Shown one piece after another: positions 1 to 5,396 of a stretch of DNA of 15,524 nucleotides; the first letter of the stretch is position 1; every line of letters starts with the position of its first letter. The translations under genes were made by a program, and so were the position numbers. The notes under the pieces were generated by a model. The model was not told the DNA's origin and ran no database searches. It worked only from the letters and a program-made list of their open reading frames with translations. Source of the DNA: Candidatus Zipacnadia bacterium (GTDB lineage Bacteria; Armatimonadota; Zipacnadia; Zipacnadales; UBA5352); contig JALGUI010000091.1 of the NCBI GenBank assembly GCA_029820915.1, positions 1 to 15,524 on the forward strand, written 5' to 3'.

Positions 1-114
1 CGGCTGACCTCGCGCGGCGCGCTGGTGATGTCCGACCTGCCCAACTCGGCCGCGCAGTCGATCGAGTTCGACGGCCCCGGCCTCTCGGTCATTCAGTTCG
101 TGAGCGGGCAGTAG
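1..114 (+). CDS. C-terminal end of an unknown protein (cut by window start)
   Basis: Frame 1 is open from the first base to a TAG at 112-114, encoding 37 residues that end in LSVIQFVSGQ. The alternating hydrophobic and polar residues (SIEFDGPGLSVIQF) look like beta strands of a sandwich or propeller fold, but no family can be named from so short a piece. The start lies outside the window. The next gene on the same strand begins 93 bases later with its own ribosome binding site, so co-transcription is possible but not shown. Codon use is strongly GC-rich, as in most of the window. Confidence 0.6.
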   Translation, partial: RLTSRGALVMSDLPNSAAQSIEFDGPGLSVIQFVSGQ

Positions 115-207
115 AGCGGCGGGGGACGGCCACGCGGGAGGATTCCTCCATGGCGCGGCCGAATACCAGCGTGCAGGCCAGCTACCACGAGGCGGGAGGT
201 GTGAACG

Positions 208-1374
208 GTGTCAAGGGGCGTCAGGGCCAAGCTCAACAATCCGGCGCTACTGACTTGGGCGCGTACCACGGCAGGATACAGCGTCGAGGACATCGCGCGA
301 CACATGGGTAAGCCGCCGGAGGTCATCGAAGCCTGGGAGCGCGCAGACGCGGCCCCGACCTACAGACAGCTTCAGCAGTTCGCGCATCGCGTGCGCAGGT
401 CCGTGGCATCGCTCTACCTGCCGGAGCCGCCGCCCGAGCCTCCCCCGCCCCCGGACTTTCGCCTTCTGCCAGGGCGAGAGCGCGGTGGCTTTGCGCCTCA
501 GGCGTTACTCGCATTCCGTGAGCTGCGTGTGAACTTGGCGAACCTGAGAGGGGTCTTGCGCGCGCTGGGCGATGATCTCACCCTCGCCGTGCCACGGTGG
601 CGCGACTTCAGCGAAGTTGCTCGTCACGCCAGCGAGCTGCGCGATCTGTTGGGCGTTTCGGTGGAGACGCAGATCGCGTGGAGCGACCACAGCGCGGCCC
701 TTGACGAATGGCGCTGGTCGCTGTTCGGGCTCGGTGTGGTGGTGCAGGTGCTTCAGATGCCCATCGCTGACGTTCGTGGGTTCTCGTTGATCTCGGGTGA
801 CCTCGCAGGCATTGGCCTCAGCAGCCAGGACCGAGGGGGCGGAAGAGCGTTCTCGTTGTTCCACGAGGTGGCCCACCTGTGCTTGCGGCGGCCAGGGGTG
901 AGTGGGGACCACGAATTGGGTGAGTACGAGGGCGACGGCGATATCGCTGACTTGGAGCGCTACTGCGACAGCTTCGCCGCGGAGTTCCTGCTCCCGCACG
1001 AGCACCCGGCGGTGCGGGCGGCAATGGCCGAAGTCGCCCGTGACTTCAGGTACGAGACAGCAAGGAGTGTCGCCGACCGCCTCAAGGTCAGCAAGTACGT
1101 AATCGCTCGGCGGGTGTTCGAGGCAGGCGCGGTGGGGCCGGACGTCTACTGGGCGCAGCGGGAGGCGTGGCTCGATCGAGACGCCGTGCGGCCAGCCGGT
1201 GAGGGCGGGAGATTCGTGAACACCACGGTGAGCCACAAGGGCAAGCCCTTCGTCGCGAAGATGCTGCAGGCAATCGATGTCGGCAGCCTCACCGCTCATG
1301 AAGCCGCGCAGATGCTGTCTCCTCTGCGCCCCAGTCATCTTGACGAAGCGCGCGAGAGGGCGCTGGCGACATGA
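208..1374 (+). CDS. XRE-type HTH / ImmA-IrrE family metallo-endopeptidase (COG2856)
   Basis: A 388-residue two-domain protein. Residues about 13-65 form an XRE-like helix-turn-helix (LLTWARTTAGYSVEDIARHMG, then a segment VIEAWERADAAPTYRQLQQFA). A proline-rich linker follows at about 72-82. The ImmA/IrrE zinc protease domain carries the HExxH signature FHEVAHLCL (H219, E220, H223) and a downstream acidic third-ligand candidate E250 in LERYCDSFAAEFLLP, a characteristic family block. The GTG at 208 is chosen because GGAGGT at 195-200 sits 7 bases upstream. The last four bases overlap the start of the next gene (ATGA), implying translational coupling. In known ImmA/IrrE systems the protease cleaves a partner repressor or acts as the antitoxin-like component; here the HTH is fused, so it probably also controls its own operon. 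Third-position GC looks somewhat lower than in neighbouring genes, compatible with horizontal acquisition. Confidence 0.88.
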   Translation: MSRGVRAKLNNPALLTWARTTAGYSVEDIARHMGKPPEVIEAWERADAAPTYRQLQQFAHRVRRSVASLYLPEPPPEPPPPPDFRLLPGRERGGFAPQALLAFRELRVNLANLRGVLRALGDDLTLAVPRWRDFSEVARHASELRDLLGVSVETQIAWSDHSAALDEWRWSLFGLGVVVQVLQMPIADVRGFSLISGDLAGIGLSSQDRGGGRAFSLFHEVAHLCLRRPGVSGDHELGEYEGDGDIADLERYCDSFAAEFLLPHEHPAVRAAMAEVARDFRYETARSVADRLKVSKYVIARRVFEAGAVGPDVYWAQREAWLDRDAVRPAGEGGRFVNTTVSHKGKPFVAKMLQAIDVGSLTAHEAAQMLSPLRPSHLDEARERALAT

Positions 1375-1922
1375 CCGAGGGGGGAGCGCTTCCGTTTGGT
1401 GCCTACCCGGTCTACAGTGTCGATACGAGCGCCCTCATCGACTTCAGGCTGCGTTACCCGGAGGTCATCTTCCCGACGATGTGGGAGTTCATCCGTGGTC
1501 TCGCCTCTGATTCGCGCCTGATGATTGCCGAGGCTGTTGACGAGGAGTGCCATGATGCCGAACTACGCGACCTCATCAACGAATGCCCGGGGATGGTCGT
1601 GAGTTTCGGCGCGTACCAGGCGCACTTCGCGCGCCTGATGGCGGAGGCAGACAAGCTGGATCTGCTGCTGATCGACCCAGCTGATCCTACCACCAACGCC
1701 GGCGATCCCCACGTCGTGGCCCTGGCTCTGATGCTGGGTCGGCGAGAGCCGACCGACCTCGGAACCCAGGTGGATCCGGAGGTTCAGTGCATCGTGGTGA
1801 CGCACGAGAGGCGCAGGCATCCCGGAGCCAAGCTCGCGAAGATCCCCGACGTGTGTGAGCATTACGCTCTGGCCCACCTCGATTGGCTTGAACTGCTCGC
1901 CCAAGAGAGCTTCACGGCCTGA
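1371..1922 (+). CDS. DUF4411 family PIN-like protein, probable toxin/RNase partner
   Basis: A 183-residue protein beginning with a PIN-like strand, VYSVDTSALIDFRLRYP, where D18 and D24 are the first acidic positions. Further acidic residues follow at E58/E59 (AVDEECHD) and D112 (NAGDPHVVALAL), and a C-terminal VVTHERRR...IPDVCEHY block is typical of DUF4411. PIN nucleases use such acidic residues to bind divalent metal and cleave RNA; nuclease activity here is inferred from the family. The ATG overlaps the TGA of the ImmA/IrrE gene by four bases. Pairing of a COG2856 HTH-protease with a PIN-like protein is a recurring toxin-antitoxin arrangement. The final LDWLELLAQESF is the usual end of the family, so the gene looks complete. 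Confidence 0.82.
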   Translation: MTEGGALPFGAYPVYSVDTSALIDFRLRYPEVIFPTMWEFIRGLASDSRLMIAEAVDEECHDAELRDLINECPGMVVSFGAYQAHFARLMAEADKLDLLLIDPADPTTNAGDPHVVALALMLGRREPTDLGTQVDPEVQCIVVTHERRRHPGAKLAKIPDVCEHYALAHLDWLELLAQESFTA

Positions 1923-1959
1923 AGGGGCCGCTACCCGCCGCGCCGCCCTACCCGCTCGC

Positions 1960-1987
1960 GGCCGGCGTGTTCGTCGTGGCGCCGGCC
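1960..1987. terminator. Hairpin between convergent genes, possible bidirectional terminator
   Basis: An 8-bp perfect inverted repeat, GGCCGGCG (1960-1967) and CGCCGGCC (1980-1987), with a 12-base loop. It lies between the end of the DUF4411 gene (+) and the end of larB (-). There is no clear T tract on either side, so intrinsic termination is only suggested by position. Confidence 0.35.
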
Positions 1988-2080
1988 TGTGCCGCGAAGC
2001 CCCCGACGGCGTTCCAGATCAGGTGCTCGGCCATGCCGGCAGCCGGCACCCCTGTTGGCCGACAGGCGCCCTCGGGTTGC

Positions 2081-2829
2081 CTACTGCTCGTCCTCGTGCG
2101 CTGTTCGCCGGCACACCATCGCGGCGAAGCGGCCGGCGCCGAAGCCGTTGTCGATGTTCACGACCACGACGCCCGACGCGCAGGAGTTCAGCATCCCCAG
2201 CAGTGCCGCCAGGCCCTCGAAGGCCGCGCCGTAGCCCACGCTCGTCGGCACCGCGACCACCGGCACGTCCACCAGGCCGCCGACCACGCTCGCCAGCGCG
2301 CCCTCCATGCCCGCCACCACCACGATGACGCCGGCGCGGGTGAGCTGCTCGCGGTGCTCCAGCAGCCGGTGGATGCCCGCGACGCCCACGTCCCAGACGC
2401 GCTCGACGCTGCACGCCGCCAGCTCGGCCGTCACGGCGGCCTCCTCAGCGACCGGGATGTCGGAGGTGCCGGCGGTCACCACCGCGACCGGCGGGCGATC
2501 CGCCACCGGCCCGGGCGTCGGTCCCACGCGGATGATGCGCGCCTGCTCGTGGTACTCCGCGTCCGGGATGTCGGCGCGCGCCGCCGCGAAGTGCTCCGCC
2601 GACGCACGGGTCGCGATCACCAGCTCCGACTGGGCGGCCAGCGACCCCAGGATGCGCGCCACCTGCTCGGGGGTCTTGCCCTCGGCCAGCACGGTCTCGG
2701 GGAAGCCCCGGCGCAGTGCGCGGTGATGGTCCACCTTGGCGAAGCCCGCAGGCGCTCGACGGCCTCCTCGGGGTGGAGCTCGCCCGAGCGCACCTGCGCC
2801 ATGAGTTGCCGGATCTGGTCGCGGTTCAT
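2081..2829 (-). CDS. larB: LarB, nickel-pincer cofactor biosynthesis protein, frame broken by an internal deletion
   Basis: LarB carboxylates and hydrolyses nicotinic acid adenine dinucleotide, the first step of the nickel-pincer nucleotide cofactor made for lactate racemase and relatives; it is related to AIR carboxylase PurE. The N-terminus MNRDQIRQLMAQVRSGEL...AVERLR is read from the ATG at 2827-2829. The rest (GFAKVDHHRALRRGFPE..., AVVTAGTSDIPVAEEA, PTSVGYGAAFEGLAAL, LNSCASGVVVVNIDNGFG) is read in another frame down to TAG at 2081. The Cys of LNSCASG (codon 2180-2182) matches the catalytic Cys of LarB. The frames meet at 2746/2747, where the usual family segment LPFEDL between ERLR and GFAKVDHHR is missing; a loss of about 22 bases would explain both the gap and the frameshift. 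The start overlaps the stop of the upstream radical SAM gene (ATGA). No larC or larE is visible in the window. As sequenced it would not give full-length LarB. Confidence 0.85.
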
Positions 2830-3064
2830 CGCGGACGGAGGTTCCCGGTGGCGGGGACGATGGCCTTCTGGCGGACGGTCACGGCTTCCTCCCCCCGGAG
2901 CGCTTCGCGCCGCCCCCCACCCATGACGCGCTCCATCAGCGGGACCACCACTCGGAGCATGCGCGCGCGGATGATTGCGTCCCACAGCGGCTCGCACTTC
3001 TTCCACGCGCCCGTGTACGCGACGTGCCGCAACCGAGCGGTCAGCGCCTCCTTCGCCCGCGCGC
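2826..3064 (-). pseudogene. Out-of-frame C-terminal portion of the radical SAM gene
   Basis: In a different minus frame the sequence reads AKEALTARLRHVAYTGAWKK followed by CEPLWDAIIRARMLRVVVP and LMERVMGG. This matches my recollection of the C-terminal region of this radical SAM family (RLRHxAYxGGWKKxEPLWDxxIR). The frame ends with TGA at 2826-2828, overlapping the larB start codon as ATGA. That is a normal translational-coupling arrangement and shows this frame was the original end of the gene. The residues expected after YWRAYR in the family (roughly xFYRWxSI) are absent, so a deletion rather than one lost base is likely. A 7-bp hairpin lies at the junction. Confidence 0.72.
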
Positions 3065-4237
3065 CGCGCGGTAGGCGCGCCAGTAGCCCTCCTCGAGGAC
3101 TGGCGCGGACATCCCTGTCGGGCGGAAGACCGCGTGGCGCGTATCGTAGAGGTCCCAGTTGTGCGTGGTGATGCGCCCCTGCTCGGCGAGCCGCGCGTGC
3201 AGCGGCGTGCCCGGGTAGGGCGTGAGGATGTGGAAGGTCGCGGTCTCGACGCCCTGCGCGATAGCCCACTCGACGGTGCGGTCGAAGACGCTCGCGTCGT
3301 CGCCGTCCATCCCGAAGACGAAGCTGGCGTTCACCATGATCCCGAGGTCGCGCAGGCGGGCGATCGCCTCTTCGTAGCTGCGGTGCACGTTGTGATGCTT
3401 GTTCGCCGAGCGCAGGCTCTGCTCGCTGAGGCTCTCGAAGCCGATGAAGAGGCTGCGCATCCCGGCCGCCGCGGCCCTCGCCATCAGCCACGGCGTCAGC
3501 GCCGCCTGCACCGTGCCGCCCGCCGACCAGACGCGGCCCATCCCCGCCATGCCGGCCATGAGCGCGCCGGAGAAGCGCGGGTCGCCGAAGAGGTGGTCGT
3601 CGAGGAAGTAGAGGTGCCGGCCGGGCAGGTCGTCGATCTCCGCCAGCGCGTCGTCAACCGTCCGCGTGTAGAACGACCGCCCACCGCGGAAGAACGAGGT
3701 CTTGTAGCAGAAGTCGCAGGCGTGCGGGCAGCCGCGCGATACCACGATGGAGTTGGGCACCAGGTAGAGGTTGCGCCTCAGCAGGTCGCGGCGCGGCGGC
3801 GGCTGCCCCACCAGCGTGCGCTCGCGCGACTGGTAGACGCGCCCCGGGCGGCCCGCGCGCAAGTCGGCGAGGAAGCGCGGCCAGGTATCCTCGCCCGGGC
3901 CCAGGAAGATCGTGTCGGCGTGCGCCGCCGCCTCCTCGGGTAGCGAGGTCACGTGGACGCCGCCCAGGCACACGTGCGCGCCGCGGGCGCGGTAGTGGTC
4001 GGCGATCTCATAGGCGCGATAGGCCGAGGTGATGTAGGCCTGTATCACCACGAGGTCGGGCGCGTCGGACAGGTCGAGCGTCTCCACGTGCTCGTCCTGG
4101 ATGGTGACCTGATCGTCCGGGTCGAGGTACGCCGCCAGCGTCGCCAGGCCCAGTGGCGGGAACATCGAGTACTTGACCGGGCGGAAGAACGGGCTCTTCG
4201 CCTCGGTCAGCGCGGGCAGGATCATCTTCGCCTTCAT
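3041..4237 (-). CDS. Cobalamin-binding-type radical SAM protein, C-terminus displaced by frameshift
   Basis: The continuous frame gives 398 residues. Residues 1-140 look like the B12-binding Rossmann-like domain of this radical SAM group (MFPPLGLATLAAYL, VVIQAYITSAYRAYEIA, ARGAHVCLGGVHVTSLPEE). A CxxxCxxC cluster follows, C170/C174/C177 in VSRGCPHACDFCYK, which binds the [4Fe-4S] cluster that reduces SAM. Then come HLYFLDDHLFGD, SLFIGFESL and TFHILTPYPGTPLHARL, typical barrel motifs. Substrate unknown. ATG at 4235-4237 is preceded by GAGGAGG about 8 bases upstream. After YWRAYR (R390, codon 3068-3070) the frame runs into a low-complexity AARGRRRR and a stop, while the family-like C-terminus continues in another frame down to 2826. 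The gene heads an operon with larB. Confidence 0.85.
   Translation of the reverse strand: MKAKMILPALTEAKSPFFRPVKYSMFPPLGLATLAAYLDPDDQVTIQDEHVETLDLSDAPDLVVIQAYITSAYRAYEIADHYRARGAHVCLGGVHVTSLPEEAAAHADTIFLGPGEDTWPRFLADLRAGRPGRVYQSRERTLVGQPPPRRDLLRRNLYLVPNSIVVSRGCPHACDFCYKTSFFRGGRSFYTRTVDDALAEIDDLPGRHLYFLDDHLFGDPRFSGALMAGMAGMGRVWSAGGTVQAALTPWLMARAAAAGMRSLFIGFESLSEQSLRSANKHHNVHRSYEEAIARLRDLGIMVNASFVFGMDGDDASVFDRTVEWAIAQGVETATFHILTPYPGTPLHARLAEQGRITTHNWDLYDTRHAVFRPTGMSAPVLEEGYWRAYRAARGRRRR
3059..3080. repeat. Hairpin at the radical SAM frame junction
   Basis: Perfect 7-bp inverted repeat GCGCGCC (3059-3065) and GGCGCGC (3074-3080) with an 8-base loop, exactly where the reading frame of the radical SAM gene shifts. 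Palindromes of this sort favour small deletions in vivo and also cause drop-out in sequencing or assembly, so it may explain the lesion either way. Confidence 0.5.
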
Positions 4238-4649
4238 GGTGGTCGCCTCCTCATAGTTGTCGGGCTGGAAGCCCGACCTACGCGGTCTAGCGGCGCCGTC
4301 GCCGTTGTCGTGCGGAGCGACGCATGTTCACGTGCGTCGGCCGTTCCGTGCGACGGGTGCCTCGCCCGTCGGTCGTTCGTCGAGTCGCGTGCGCCGTTCA
4401 CCGGTGCGAGTCGGGCTGGAAGCCCGACCTGCGCGCGGTGGCGGCCGTCGCCTCCTCACGCGAACTCGCGCGCGTCGCCTCGATTCTCGCGCAAGAGGGC
4501 CCTCAGCGGCGACCCACTGAGTCCGCCGTGTTGCGCACGCGGGCGGCGAAGGAAGCGGAGCCGCGTGCGCGGCAGTACGCACGTGAGTGCTTGACCGAAT
4601 GGGGTGCACAGAGGCATCCTTGGCGCAGGTGACGCACGGAGGTGCGACC
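4238..4649. repeat. Repeat-rich spacer between divergent genes
   Basis: A 412-base region between the divergent radical SAM and response-regulator genes, with no convincing gene. It holds two identical hairpins GTCGGGCTGGAAGCCCGAC at 4259-4277 and 4410-4428 (8-bp stem, 3-base loop), a hairpin at 4318-4339 (stem CGACGCATG / CGTGCGTCG with one G-T pair) and one at 4351-4371 (stem CGACGGG / CCCGTCG). The segment around 4290-4345 is the reverse complement of part of the repeat blocks at 7690-7750 and 11567-11627, sharing GGAGCGACGCATGTTCAC and TGCGTCGGCCGTTC. The 3' part (4432-4649) is GC-rich with no further repeat recognised; it must hold the response-regulator promoter, but no clear -35/-10 pair is visible. 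Confidence 0.75.
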
Positions 4650-5396
4650 ATGCTGAGAGTGCTCGTCGTGGAGGACAACGCGAAGCTGCGCCCGGCCTTG
4701 CAGACGGGGCTCGCGACCACCGGCGAGGTCGAGGTGCTCGGCGGCTGCGACAGCGGCGAGGAGGCGTTGGAGCTGTGCCTGGAGCACGAGCCCGAAGCCA
4801 TCCTCATGGACGTGCAGCTCGCGGGCGCGATGAACGGGATCGAGGCCGCGGTGGCGATCCGCCGCGAGTTCCCGCGCCAGCCCGTGGTCTTCTACTCCAT
4901 CCAGGATGACGACGCCTACTACCGCGCATTCCGGCGCTCGGGGATCCTCAGCCACTATGCCTACGTGCGCAAGTCCAGCTACCTGCTGCCCGAGATGATC
5001 GTGCCGCTCTTGCGCGATGCCGCGGACGGCCGCAGCTTCATCGAGCCGGAGATCGAGCAGCGGGTGCAGGAGGTGCGCGTCAAGGACGACGAGTCCCCGA
5101 TGGCGCTGCTCGAGCCCAACGAGCAGGCGGTGGTGCGCATGCTCTGCCTGGGGATGACCAACGAGCAGATCGCCGCGCGCATGGGCTTCCGCGACAAGCG
5201 CACCATCAGCCGCACCAACGGCCGGATCTACGCGGCGTGGGGACTGTCGGAGACCGCCACGGACGAGAAGGTCGCCCGCACCCGCGCGGTGCTCACCGCA
5301 CGGGCCGGCCGCATCCTGACGTGGGACGAGGAGGGCGCCGCGTACGCGATGGATGAGCGCGGCGAATGGATGCCGTGGGAGGGGGAGCAGGCATGA
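4650..5396 (+). CDS. Response regulator, receiver plus LuxR-like HTH
   Basis: A 248-residue two-component response regulator. The receiver domain (about 1-125) has the acidic pair E8-D9 (VLVVEDN), the phospho-acceptor D54 in AILMDVQLAG, S83 at the switch position and K108 in YVRKSSYL. A LuxR/NarL-type HTH occupies about 154-199 (LEPNEQAVVRMLCLGMTNEQ, then IAARMGF and RTISRTNGRIYAAWGL), although the recognition helix departs from the usual SxxTVxxHxxxI pattern. A tail of about 49 acidic and tryptophan-containing residues follows. ATG 4650 is chosen because GGAGGT at 4638-4643 lies 6 bases upstream; an in-frame upstream ATG at 4587 lacks such a site. The stop overlaps the kinase start (ATGA), so kinase and regulator are a cognate, coupled pair. 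Target genes are unknown. Confidence 0.87.
   Translation: MLRVLVVEDNAKLRPALQTGLATTGEVEVLGGCDSGEEALELCLEHEPEAILMDVQLAGAMNGIEAAVAIRREFPRQPVVFYSIQDDDAYYRAFRRSGILSHYAYVRKSSYLLPEMIVPLLRDAADGRSFIEPEIEQRVQEVRVKDDESPMALLEPNEQAVVRMLCLGMTNEQIAARMGFRDKRTISRTNGRIYAAWGLSETATDEKVARTRAVLTARAGRILTWDEEGAAYAMDERGEWMPWEGEQA

Noticed and set aside
150..309. Short ATG-initiated frame preceded by GGGAGG
   Set aside because: Overlaps the start of the HTH/ImmA-IrrE gene in another frame and has low-complexity composition; the GTG at 208 has a better fit of signal and protein family.
1948..2034. 28-residue minus-strand ORF just downstream of larB
   Set aside because: No ribosome binding site and no similarity to LarC or another expected neighbour; overlaps a possible terminator hairpin.
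2975..3943. 322-codon open frame on the plus strand
   Set aside because: Antisense to the radical SAM gene; Arg/Ala/Val-rich with no motifs.
4259..4428. CRISPR array suggested by two identical hairpin repeats
   Set aside because: Only two copies, 151 bases apart, with other hairpins between, no regular spacers and no cas genes.
4590..4620. TTGACC followed 18 bases later by CATCCT as a promoter for the response regulator
   Set aside because: The -10 match is poor (about 3 of 6) and would be expected by chance; not strong enough to list.
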